Assembly (NCBI GenBank): GCA_023333565.1
Contig: JAJKFH010000052.1
Span: 2,780,001 to 2,844,000 of the forward strand
Source: Puffinus mauretanicus
Taxonomy: Eukaryota; Chordata; Aves; Procellariiformes; Procellariidae
Length of the DNA stretch: 64,000 nucleotides
Reading direction: 5' to 3'
Shown: positions 27,101 through 37,100 of the stretch, one piece after another
Layout: each line of letters opens with the position of its first letter
How positions within the stretch are numbered: the first letter of the stretch is position 1
Position numbers and translations under genes: made by a program
Notes under the pieces: generated by a model
What the model was told of the DNA's origin: nothing
What the model saw: the letters and a program-made list of their open reading frames with translations, nothing else
Database searches by the model: none

Positions 27101-28738
27101 TCTCGAGCTGAAGTGCAGAAGATGGATGCCAGTCTTGTACAGCTGCTTCTACAGGTTGGCAGCGTAGAGACTGCAGAATGAACTCGTTCCTTACCTTCAT
27201 AAAACAGGAAAATGTCCCAAAGGGTGTCCTATCCTTTAAGATGCCCTCTTTTTTAGACTCTTAGTTTTGCAGTTTTAAATTTTGTTCAAGGTGTTTGAGA
27301 ATCTTGTTCAAGAATATTGTTCTGCATCTCTTCATCAGGCAAAAATGGCTGCGTTAGCAGCAGCAGAATTGGATGAGGGTGAAGAAAAGGCGTTCTTCTC
27401 GGTTCCTGGAGCCACAGCGATCTCGGCCAAGCCACCTTGCTCTTTGGAAACAACTTGGCCTCTGCATGCAATAATTCAGTTCTGGCCCCTTGGCCTTGTC
27501 CTGGCTGCGGCACCCGTTACTGTAACGGGACTTCGGAGAGACCTGTCCCTGCTGGCGTGCCTCAAAGTACTCCAGGAGAGCGGCTGCTACAAGGTGGAAA
27601 GCTGTTTCTTTGGCTGTGGCATCACTTCCATTAGAGCTCTCCCACAGGTAACAAACTCGGGCACTCCAGTCAGCAGCACAATTAAGCTGCCGTGAGTTCA
27701 GAACCTCAACTCTGCTATCGAGCAGAGCAACTATGAAGTCTGCTCTCAGGCTACAGTCTTCCTCTTTCCACTGGCTTAGGTATGCAAGGATGACTCCGAC
27801 ATCAATAGCTCAAGCTAGAGACAGAGCTGAGTTGAGACTTTCAACTAAGCGTGAAAACTCCTCTTAATCTCTGTCATAGGAACAAACTGACCAAACTTCT
27901 GCTTCAGAAATGGAGAGCACAGGATTCTAACATGGGCTCTGCTGTCACCTACCATGTATTTTTTCTGCTTAGGGGATTCAAGCTGCACAAGAGGCAAACA
28001 CATGGCACTTGGAGAGAAGCCACTGGGTGTATTAATAATATCCCAGTAATTCTGCATTAACTTCACTGTGCAGACAACTGCACAGGCTAATTCGCACACG
28101 GGATTTTCAGGGTGGAAGGTGGGGAGCAACCCTCAAGTACTTCATCTCCTACGCACAGGCAGAATAGTCTGAAATACCATTTACTACAAACAAGCCACAA
28201 CCCACAATGGCTTCTCTCAGAAATTGCACTCCGGTTACAAATCACCTTGTGCCTGTGCTTGGTTTTTTTGTTGATAAATTTTTAAGGTTGTGTAAAATTC
28301 TGTGTTCAAGAATAGCCTGTGCCTGGTCACACTTACTACAGTAGGAAGAAGCAGTACCAAGTTCAGTACTGACTAAATACTCAAATCTTCAGAGTTTAAG
28401 CTAATTTCAGTTCAAATTATGGTATTACTGCTCTTTCTAGTAACCATTTCTCTTAAATCCATTTGTACTAGGACTCCTTTGGAGGACTTCCTCTATCCTT
28501 ATTCATACTCACTAGTTGCTTATATACTAAAGCACTGCTTAGTTTGAATAGCAAAATTAGTTCAAAATCTGGCAAAAACAACTGACATCTCTACCTCTTT
28601 TTCTTGTAGGGCTCTATCAAGTTTCACTGTAAGAAGTCTCCCCTGCATTACGCAAATGTCAGCCCCCATTCGGATGCCTATTCCATCACTGGATTTAACC
28701 AGATTTTATTGGACAGAAAAAAACTCCTTCCAACATAG
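9119..28738 (+). CDS. MYO19: MYO19, mitochondrial myosin XIX (24 coding exons)
   Basis: Class XIX myosin is an actin motor bound to the outer mitochondrial membrane. Exons: 9119-9130, 10947-11091, 12450-12598, 12832-12945, 13725-13857, 14069-14138, 14481-14583, 14796-14892, 15381-15457, 15837-15927, 16967-17138, 17476-17549, 17642-17763, 19497-19610, 19998-20174, 21082-21228, 21692-21799, 22704-22774, 23740-23849, 25719-25882, 26573-26702, 26891-26976, 27339-27647, 28610-28738. They sum to 2904 nt, 967 aa (human 970), and every junction phase closes. P-loop GESGAGK is at 134-140, switch I NNNSSRFG at 192-199, switch II DVYGFE at 416-421, actin-binding HYIRCIKPN at 615-623, IQ helices at about 751-822, and the mitochondrial-binding tail at 823-967. 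The start (MPKQ, four codons, then an intron) lines up with human MLQQ. Exon 11 (16967) has a weak AAG acceptor after a T-rich tract. No frameshift or missing motif is seen. Confidence 0.95.
11532..12116 (+). mobile_element. Solo LTR of an endogenous retrovirus, avian type
   Basis: A 585-bp element lies in the MYO19 intron between exons 10947-11091 and 12450-12598. It is flanked by a perfect 5-bp duplication TCCTG (11527-11531 and 12117-12121). Its sequence matches what I recall of a widespread bird LTR: GTGCTGGTTTTGGCTGGGA near the start, GGGGTTAAACCACGACA at the end, a CATATAG TATA-like site at about 11803, and ATTAAA at 11986-11991. These set it in the plus orientation, same sense as MYO19. 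The expected terminal TG appears mutated to CG, and the CA end is intact. No internal retroviral genes remain, so it is the product of LTR-LTR recombination. Confidence 0.85.
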
Positions 28739-29431
28739 GTTTTGGCCATCTGCATATACTGTACTTTTCCCTTCAGGGAAGGACTAGGACTGTCTGCAAG
28801 CTGCTGCTTTCAAATTACTCAACGTCCATATCTGCTGCTACCTCAGAGCTTTCTGTATTGATGCATTGTACTTATAATATACTTCAAATTTAGAATGCAT
28901 GGGGGGGGCATTCCTCCTCTCACACACATGCACATATTAGAGGAAATATCAGTACTATGAGAACACTCAACATAATTAAAATAGATCAAGTGCTTTAAGC
29001 AATATATACTTGAACTGAACACTTCTGGCACTACCTGGGAGAAGCAAGAGGCTGGTAATGAGAGAGCAAATAAGGCAAACATTTCTGATGCGTGCTGGAT
29101 TCTTGTTCGGAGGTACAACTACAACTATTCTGACTGACTGAGCGTTCACTAACGTCATAACACTTGTGACGCTGACTGAGGAAGTGAGCAGCAGTAAACT
29201 GTAACATTAATGGCAGATGTCTCAGGGAAAAGTGAGACTGGACTCTTGCTTTTTATCTATAGGACCAAAACATATGTACTCTCACAACTGCCACGCATTT
29301 CTAGCACTACCTAGTCAATAGTATTACCTCTGCCAAGGGGCCAAGGTTCTCATCAGAAGCGCTCTATACCATCTCCTTGTTGCTCACATGGGTCTTGAAA
29401 ATGTTCAGCTCTTCTGTGTATGCCACTTTTC

Positions 29432-29437
29432 AATAAA
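29432..29437 (+). terminator. MYO19: MYO19 poly(A) signal AATAAA
   Basis: Canonical AATAAA about 695 bp after the MYO19 stop at 28738, followed within 30 bp by a GT-rich stretch. The 3' UTR (28739 to about 29455) contains a run of seven or more G at about 28901 and no other feature that I recognise. Confidence 0.7.
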
Positions 29438-29623
29438 CTGTTAAATACCTTGTAAAGGTGTCTGACCGTCCGCAACAAGGTTTAGTTAACAAAAACATTT
29501 CAGATTAGTTTGTGGATTAAAATAAATGCAAATATATTTAATATAGTTGTTACTGGGAAGCAATGTTTCCCACGGTTGACAGTATTTCTGTACCAACAGA
29601 AAGCAAGTCCACAGAATATCAAG

Positions 29624-29629
29624 TTTAAT
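29624..29629 (-). terminator. ZNHIT3: Candidate ZNHIT3 poly(A) signal ATTAAA
   Basis: The minus-strand hexamer ATTAAA lies about 200 bp past the ZNHIT3 stop and is the nearest common signal. If used, the ZNHIT3 transcript would end near 29600, about 150 bp short of the MYO19 end, so the two messages would be closely convergent but not overlapping. A further ATTAAA-like site at about 29537 would bring them nearer. Confidence 0.45.
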
Positions 29630-29827
29630 TCCTAGTATCTAGAGGTCTGTCCATCACCGCTTATCAACTCTAAATTGAAAATTGGAGCACTGACATCCAT
29701 GAGCAAAGCGTGACCAAACCTTGAGGAAATACACAGAATGGTGCACCACAGTAGCACGGGGTGCTGTCGAATCTCTTCTGTAAGAGGGGAAAAAATCTCA
29801 AGAAAAGAAAAATGTTCCCAAAGTAGC

Positions 29828-30922
29828 TCACTCAGGAAGAATGTTCTCTTTCTCTGGAGGTTCAACAATTCTCAAACAGCAGTCTGCAAACTCAACGAAT
29901 AACGGCTCCTGCATGTACTTCTTCATGAGGGAGCTTTTATCTTCTGCTTGATCGACTGTCAGCAGTAGCTGCCTGAGATGTGGATTCAGAAGCAAGCTTC
30001 TCAGTTCTTCCGATTCCCCTTTAAAAAAAAAAAAAAAAAAGATAAACAGTACTACTCTTCAACAGTTACAAATGCGCTTGAGACCACCCTTATTTTGCAA
30101 ATAAACTTTCAAAGAGACATGGTGAAAGGCCAGGTATCTGACAAGTCTTTGAGGCCTTGCAGTGACGTGCACGACTGGGATAAACTGCAGCGCTCCATGA
30201 AGAATTCATGGGAATTGTGACTATCTCTGCTTGCTTTGAAGGCGCCCCCACCACCTGCACGCCCGGTTCACTTCTGACTTCTCAAGATTACCTAAAAGCT
30301 TGAGTTTCTGCAGCGGGACGCGGTCCTGCTCGTCATCTTCTGTCAGGATGTCCTCCACCGACCAGGGGCTGTCTGCGGGCGAGGACAGCGCAGCTGCAGG
30401 GGGCCGGGGCGCCCCGCGCCCCCAGCCCGCCCGTCCCACCTACCTGCGTGCTGCCCGCCGCGGTTCGGCCCGCCGGGGAAGACCTGTCCCGCCGCCGACC
30501 GCTCCCGCTCTTGCTCCCGCTTCGGCTCCGGCGTGCATCGCTCTGCGGGAGAGGACGGCGTCAGCAGCGGTGCGGCCCGCCCGGCCCCCTCCCCGGCCCC
30601 GTCCCGCCGGTCACTCACCCTTGTGGGTCCTGCAGCACGGCACGGAGCAGCTGTGGGGCGAGAGCCGCCGTCAGAGGCGCCGAGAAGGGCGGGAGGCGGC
30701 CCCTCGCCCTCACCGGGCGGCCGCCGCTCCCCTCACCGGGCGGGCAAGGCCGCGCCGCCCCCCACCCCCCGCCGCTGCCGCCCCCGGCCCCCCGGCCCAC
30801 TGCCCCCCGCCGCCCCCCTGCCCGGCCCGGCCCGGCCCTCACTAGGCGGCGGCGCAGCGCGGGCAGCGGTACTTGGCCGCGCCGGCCGCCCCGCAGACGC
30901 CGCACGGCCGCGGTGCCCTCAT
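29828..30922 (-). CDS. ZNHIT3: ZNHIT3, HIT-type zinc finger protein (5 exons)
   Basis: ZNHIT3 is a small nuclear protein. It acts in box C/D snoRNP assembly with NUFIP1 and was also described as a thyroid-receptor interactor. Exons in transcript order: 30922-30843, 30650-30619, 30542-30444, 30372-30292, 30018-29828. These total 483 nt, 160 aa (human 155), and all phases close. The N-terminal HIT finger shows CGVC, CPRC, then [14 protein letters not shown], giving the Cys/His zinc ligands. A low-complexity charged linker follows ([13 protein letters not shown]), then an acidic stretch ([12 protein letters not shown]) and the conserved C-terminal helix region ([18 protein letters not shown]). 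Exon 1 and its flank are extremely GC-rich. The acceptor of the last exon is an A-flanked AAAG preceded by about 18 T on the coding strand. The gene is convergent with MYO19, as in human. Confidence 0.93.
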
Positions 30923-31060
30923 GGCGCCCGCCACTGCGCCAGTTCCGGCCAGCGGAGCGCCGAGCGCCTCCACCCAGGCTCGCTAGTCCACCGCCGAGCG
31001 GCGGGCGGGGCCGGGCGGGGCCGAGCGTGGCCCCGCCCGCCCCAGGGCCAGGGGCTATTT
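30300..31060. promoter_or_regulatory. ZNHIT3: CpG island covering ZNHIT3 promoter and exons 1-4
   Basis: Dense G+C and CpG from within ZNHIT3 exon 4 to about 140 bp upstream of its start codon, ending abruptly where AT-rich DNA begins at about 31060. The start site is likely between 30925 and 31040, where GGGCGGGG-type GC boxes (for example about 31000-31020) occur. The island spans four small exons. Long open frames across it on both strands are compositional. Confidence 0.75.
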
Positions 31061-32659
31061 TATATTTCTTTTTCTATATATATATATCTCCTCTTGAGGG
31101 GGTTCTGGCTGGATTCCAGCTGTCACCTTGCTTTTGAAATGACAATCACTGCGATAGACAGCGATGCGTTAAATATTATGGCGGTTACGCATCACCTTGC
31201 CAATGTCAATATGGAGATGAACAGCAATCGTTATCGTATAATAAATATCACATAATAAAACCGCCCCCAGGTTGATCTTACCATCTGCCCTTTGGTAAGT
31301 TTTGGTTGCATCTCCTGTTGTTAAGCTTAGGTTGAAACACACTGAGGAGGCGGCCGATGTCTGGTTTCCAGCTGGACACTTCCTGCGGCTGGTGGAGTTA
31401 CCAGAACTTACGGGACAGCAGTGTCCGGAAGGAAAAAATGGAGCCGGATTTATCTTGCCTGAGTCACAGTATCCATTTAAATAATTCATTTTAATTATGT
31501 ACCATTTAGTGCCATCCATTTCCTTAAAGATCTGGATATTAATTCAGGCAAAAGAAATTCTCCCAGCATTCTTCAATGTAAAGTAGCAGAGAAGAGGGGT
31601 TTTACAGCAATAGACATAAAACACTGAGTATTGGATTTGTTAATGTAATGGCACTTGCCCATTTCCTACATTAGTGGGTGAACCCATTTCTTACACAAAA
31701 CATGCTCTTTTCTCATACCCGCTCAGGAACAGATTAATGGGATTTTGTTCTTCGTTCACTCAAGCCTTTTGAAATGCTGAAACAATGACAACAAAGTAAA
31801 CAAACTGGAAAGAAATCCCTGAAAACTCCAACCTGGACTGGAAAGGCTGACTTTGGTTGGACTGTGTGTGTGTGTGTGTTTCACAAGTGTGAGACAATTA
31901 CCACGGAATGGATTATCGCATTGATGTAATACCATTGAGCAGTATTTGAGCATACTTTAAAACCAGAAGGATGAGCTAATGTCACCAGGATCTATTCGAT
32001 CAAGGCTTCTGGATTTGTAACTGTGCAAGAGAGAAGAAATGTAAGCTTTGAGATTCTTCTAGACAATATCCCTGTGTAACTAAGAACAGGCATTCATCTC
32101 TACTAGGATCTGACAGATTAACTCTTCAGTAGCCAAGGTCTTTTTTTTGAAGAGAAAGGGCGTAAGACCTTTTCCTTTTTACAAAATACTTGGTCTTGAC
32201 ATTTTTATTTTGTTTTTTTTTTGTACAGGCAACTTGACTACAATTCTGATACAGAAGAATTCAAGCAAGGTTTTCTCCTAGAACAGTGCAAATTTCAAAA
32301 GCCACGGACTCAGGTGTGCCTCTATTTATAAGCAGAAATATGAAAAGTGTAGTCACAAATGTCTCACAAACACATGTAATCCAGCTACAAACCATGGTTA
32401 AAATTACAACAGTAAACCAGTGCTGAGTGCCCCATTAATAAAGAGATTCATCAAATACTCAAAGATACAATTTGACTGACTGTAAATGAGGAAGTAAAAT
32501 TACATTTTCCCCCAGAGTACCGAAAATTTTCTCGCCATTTAGCTGTCCTCAAAAACATACAAGTAGTACAAAAGGATGTGAATCCCAGCAGCAAAGCGAG
32601 CACAACAGAAGCCTGTATCCAAACGCAAAGTAAACATGGCTAATGGTGTTATTTTTACC
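31061..32659. other. Intergenic spacer upstream of ZNHIT3
   Basis: No gene recognised. It begins with a (TA)n run at about 31075-31090 and has a (GT)n microsatellite at about 31863-31879. Positions 31130-31270 are AT-rich yet contain several CpG sites and little low-complexity sequence (see findings). Minus-strand TTTATT-type hexamers near 32203 could serve as a distal poly(A) signal for the GPCR gene, about 0.9 kb past its stop. Confidence 0.4.
31863..31879. repeat. (GT)n microsatellite
   Basis: About eight and a half uninterrupted TG units in the spacer between ZNHIT3 and the GPCR gene. Confidence 0.8.
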
Positions 32660-32880
32660 TCCGAGACAAAGCACGCGCGCCACGCACGCTTCACGGGGGA
32701 AAGCTGCAAACCACCCGAGTCACTCGCTCCCGAAGACTGCGAAAGCTGCCGAGAGAAGCCACGAAGCTCCCGCCGCCCTTCCGCGGCCGCCCGCGCAGGG
32801 ACCCGCCCGCCCCGCGCTGTCCCCTCGCTGGGTGCTGAACCGCCCCGGGAGCCCGGCCCGATCTCACATCCCCCTCTGAC
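32660..32880. promoter_or_regulatory. Small CpG islet
   Basis: About 220 bp with many CpG dinucleotides and GC boxes, sharply bounded by AT-rich DNA on the left and a CR1 repeat on the right. It is not near the expected start site of either neighbour: the GPCR reads away from 34103 towards it, and ZNHIT3 starts at 30922. No conserved protein appears in any frame. It may be an orphan promoter, an enhancer, or a GC-rich remnant. Confidence 0.4.
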
Positions 32881-32885
32881 TGCAT

Positions 32886-33092
32886 CGAATCGTAGAATCA
32901 CAGAATCATAAAGGTTGGAGAAGACCTCTAAGATCATCGAGTCCAGCCGCCAACCCACCACCACCATGCCCACTACACCATGTCCCTAAGCGCCTCCTCT
33001 ACACGTCTTTTAAATACTTCCAGGGATGGGGACTCCACCGCCTCCCTGGGCAGCCTGTTCCAAGGTTTGACCACTCTTTCAGTAAAGTTTCC
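32886..33092 (-). mobile_element. CR1 LINE fragment, 5'-truncated
   Basis: About 205 bp of the 3' end of a chicken-repeat-1 retrotransposon on the minus strand. Reading the minus strand, the end carries the diagnostic near-repeats ATGATTCTGTGATTCTACGAT. Upstream is the well-known segment that in plus orientation reads AGGTTGGAGAAGACCTCTAAG and GGCAGCCTGTTCCAA. It is truncated at the 5' side near 33092, as most CR1 copies are. It begins about 45 bp beyond the GPCR stop codon and runs in the same sense, so it probably forms part of that gene's 3' UTR. Confidence 0.93.
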
Positions 33093-33134
33093 AGGTCAGG
33101 CACATCAGCAGTCCTAGAGCAAGGGCAGTCCCGG

Positions 33135-34103
33135 CTAGATGTTCTCAATGGTGCAGGCTCGGACACGGTTGGTGGAGAGGCACTTCAGAGCCTTGAGTTT
33201 AGGCCCCAGAGTTTTGGCTTTCAGGGTATATATTATGGGGTTTCCCAAACAGTTCATGGTTACCAGCACAGCTGTGCAGTTTCGAAAGATGTAGACGCCT
33301 GGGTAGAGATCAATGGGGCACTGATGGTTAGTTGCATCGAATATGACTCCTGCGAAAAAAGGAACGTAGGAGATCAAGGCCAAGAGCCAAATAAAAATAC
33401 TGGTTCTGGCGACCTGGATTTCAGCTGATTTGTAGGTGCCAGTGGCTTGTCCACATGCTTTCATTCTCAGTTTTCTTTTCCTCAAGATGATAATGATTCT
33501 AAGGTAAGTGAACAGAGGTACAATAAAAGCCACCACAATATTGGGAATGGCGATGAAGATGAGGTAGTTGACGCAAAACGGACTGTAGAGGACAGAGAGA
33601 TTTTTTTCCGTATCCAAGCAGTTCCACCCCATCAATGGCAAGCAGCCCAAAAAGGAAGCAAGGACCCAGTTAATTAAAACTGCAGCTATGGAATGATTTC
33701 TAGCAACCCTGAATCTTGTCCTCATGCTTTCAGCCACAGCCAGATAGCGTTCAATTGCAATGCTTACCAAGTTATAGATGGTGGATAAAATAGACATAGT
33801 GTATAAGGCATAAGGTGCAAGCATATCCTTGGATCCAAAGATTGTAATGTCAGGGTTGGTGATGAACAGCATTGAAATCCAAAAGCCGGAAAAGCTGGTG
33901 AAGAGATCAGAAAAAGCCAAATTGCAGAAGAGTATAGAGATAGGCTTGTGCAGATCCTTTGTCGCCATTCTGGTGAAGATGACTGTGCAGTTGAAGATCA
34001 CAGATGCTATGTTAATGGTCAGTTGAGGGATGCCCAGCGCAAGTACTAAATAATGACTCCAAATTTTAGTATGGTTAGCAGAGCAGTTTGGGTATCCATT
34101 CAT
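33135..34103 (-). CDS. Class A GPCR, EDG/MECA-like orphan, single exon
   Basis: A seven-transmembrane receptor of 322 aa. The open frame extends to a TTG at 34124, but the first ATG at 34101-34103 has an ideal context (CCACCATGA) and starts the natural N-terminus with sequons N6 and N10. TM2 Asp is D66, the DRY equivalent is ERY 118-120, TM4 Trp is W146, GWNC is 159-162, and NPIIY is 288-292. TM6 has SYVP (245-248) where most receptors have CWxP. There is no Cys at the top of TM3, so the usual TM3-ECL2 disulfide is absent. Both traits, with IERY and GWNC, recall S1P/LPA/cannabinoid and GPR119-like receptors. The ligand is unknown and I assign no symbol. The C-tail is short with a possible palmitoylated Cys (C308). 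An acceptor-like TTAGCAG lies about 20 bp before the start, so an upstream non-coding exon is possible. Confidence 0.88.
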   Translation of the reverse strand: MNGYPNCSANHTKIWSHYLVLALGIPQLTINIASVIFNCTVIFTRMATKDLHKPISILFCNLAFSDLFTSFSGFWISMLFITNPDITIFGSKDMLAPYALYTMSILSTIYNLVSIAIERYLAVAESMRTRFRVARNHSIAAVLINWVLASFLGCLPLMGWNCLDTEKNLSVLYSPFCVNYLIFIAIPNIVVAFIVPLFTYLRIIIILRKRKLRMKACGQATGTYKSAEIQVARTSIFIWLLALISYVPFFAGVIFDATNHQCPIDLYPGVYIFRNCTAVLVTMNCLGNPIIYTLKAKTLGPKLKALKCLSTNRVRACTIENI

Positions 34104-37100
34104 GGTGGAAAATTCTACTTTCAACTGCTAACGAGGTCTGCTTTACTTATCCCATATTCCGTAAGAGACCGTACTACATGAGTGTTACTGCCACCTTGTT
34201 CTCCAGGTGAAGAGTGAATCCTGACACACGGCTTCCAGTGCCACATCATCATCATGACAGCGGATTAAACTTTAACCACTTGTGTGTTTAAATATTTGGG
34301 TTACCAACTCAGGGCATAGCCAATTACCTTTAAGTTGCTAGGATAACCAAAAGTGGAAAACATATTTACTACTATACAGATGATCTGCTTTAAGCAACCT
34401 TTGTCAAGAGCAAAATCTGGCCAGTTCTTGTGAAGATAAAGGATCACATGAGTAGTTTAAAAGTCTTTAAGGATATTCTAAAATGGAATGAATGTGAATT
34501 CAGCTTTAACTCACAAATAAATTAGATGTATAAAGAATTAGAGAGCCAGAAAATGGAGAGCAGTAATTTTTTGGTTTTGGAGGGGGGAGCAACTGATGGA
34601 ATCAAACATCACTGTTGTGTCACTAACCTGGACCCCAGTTCAGTGAGGATGTAAGTCCTAATTCCAGATCAACCCTAGTGACATCACAAAACTAAATTGC
34701 TCAAGACTGAGCAAGAGACAACAGAACCTAGTTATTCACTGTCCCTTGCTTACAATTACAAACTGATGCAGCCAACAGTGGCTGTTTTTCTAAGCACAGT
34801 TAGATCATATCTACAGAACAAACCCCAAACTTGTAAGCAAAACCATACGACGAACTGCAGCACTTCAGAGGGGATCTAAAAAGTAAGAGTCTCTGTCTCC
34901 ACAGATGCTCTTGTGCCTGGGCATACAGAAATACCGCCGTACCGAGTACTGGAGTACTCATCAGTTGTCAGAATACACCTGAAATGGTATGGCCTTTCCT
35001 TCTCATGTGTAAATCAGAGGTACTGATGCTTTACAAGCGAAAAAAAGAGAGATGCATTTAATGAGTTGTTGAATTAACTTAATTTTCAAGCACAGGAGAA
35101 TGACTTAACCCTTTAGTAGGTTAATTGTATTGGAGACTTAAGATGCCTAAGCAGTTCTGAAAATACCATTTTTTCCACCTTAATTCTTGGATGAGAATGT
35201 AGTTAGAAAATGACAGACATCTATACTCATACCTTTGTTATGGGATATTTTCTGTTTGCTTATTTAAAGTTAATGTGTAACTTGTACGTTAATAAAACAA
35301 CATAATATCGTTATATCTTTTCTTTCTCTGTCTTTTTAAAGGTAAATGATTTTTAAGAACTAGATTTAAAATACTTGAGACTTGGGGAAAAAAGCTCTTC
35401 GGACATACGTTCAATGCTATCAGACAGCAGAGGGCACTGCTGGAACAAACAATACAGTTTACGGTGGGGAATACGGGGATTTTAAACAGCGGAGCAGTTC
35501 AGGTGAGCAGTACAACAGTATATCAATATGAACAGCACCGTGGATATTTTTTCTATGCAGAAGTGGCTGCTTTTGTTTGCTAACGCTGAGTGTGGGTCAC
35601 CTCTGTGTCACCCCACCTTTTATTCGAAATGCCCACATACAGGGAGAAATCTCCAACGTGCTCTGGCTGCTACCTGGCATCTATCTGCAACTGAGCAGCT
35701 TTCCTTCAGCAAAATTATCCAGGTAAAGCCATGTTACTTACAAAGTTTTTCTGATTTAATTTATTTTTACTGTTATCCTAACAAAGGATTAATTTGCATT
35801 AGTAACAATTTTATACCATGATATTGCAAAGCAGCTCAGCTAAGTTAATGGGCTTTCCACATTCAGTGCTGACATCTGATCATTATAGCAGCAATTCCAG
35901 CTACAGAACTGTAAATCTGTGAACTATATAATAGCTCTGCCAGAATTTACAACATAAGAAATTTGTGCTAAAATGTTGAGCTTAAAAAGGAAAATTCTAT
36001 AGCTTCTTTTTTCCGTCAAAGTGTATGAAAGTATATTCAGGTTAGTGTGCAATTAGTAGTACACAATTATTATATACTAGAAATACTTTTTGCAAGTAAG
36101 TAATAGGTATTTCAGATGGTCACAAGGAAGTGCAAAGAATGATTATATAGAAATAAGGGTTGAGAATTGATTAATGAAGTCTGCTGACTACAAAATATTC
36201 TTCTCAAAGTGTCACAGATAGACCATTCTTTGTGCATCCTATAATCCACCTCATACAGACTCGTCCACCACACCTTTGGTGTGAGGTTGCTGCCGAACAA
36301 CTACTTCTGTCACCTTGGCAGTGCCAGCACACAAGTCAGCAAGTCCTTTTAATGAGAGCAAGTATGTCAGCAGGTGACGTACACCACGGGTGAGCGTCGG
36401 TCAGGAATGGCAGAGGACACCAGACCAAGCCACACGCACTCCTGATCTCTTTTAATTGTGTTTTCCACGGCTCTGTGAACTGAAGGAGGGGCTGAGGGCT
36501 GTGATGAACAGCAGGCTATCCACAAAGTAAAACATCTTTAAAAATATCCTAGTTACTACATATCCATGAACTTGGACTCCGAAGTGCCCTAGATATTCCT
36601 GAAAATGCTGCTTGAAATTTCTCTAATTTGAAAATTTGGTGGTCAAGCATGAAACACTAAACCATATAAGATCAGAATGTAATTAAAAATAATATCAAGT
36701 AGCTCTTCACAAAAGCTTTGTAATCTTATTTCTGTAATATAATTGCATAAAAATTAGCATAATGTTGCTAGATTAAAGCAGGCAATATTATTGTGGAAAC
36801 TGCTTTTTTAGTGGACTTCAACATACAGAAAAACACAGATTTGTATATTCCAACCCTCTGTAATAAAGCTTGAGCTCTCAAAACAAGATAAAAAGTAGTT
36901 TGGATTGAAAGCACTGTGTGAGACAGAGGGCTACTACATAGCCAAATCCCTACGTATAACAATCTTGATTCAAAGATATTCTTATACTCCCATATTCTGG
37001 GAACTTTGCAATCTTTCTTGTACTTACGCTCACAACACACCTGCGAGGAAAGAGTGTTATCTACATTATACAAGTGGGAAAAGAACAATCACATTATTTG

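Noticed and set aside
30300..31255. Frames of 181-240 codons across the ZNHIT3 island on the plus strand
   Set aside because: They are antisense to four well-supported ZNHIT3 exons and have only low-complexity Pro/Arg/Ala sequence.
34104..34124. GPCR start 7 codons further upstream
   Set aside because: That start codon would be TTG. The ATG at 34101-34103 has an ideal context and is preferred.
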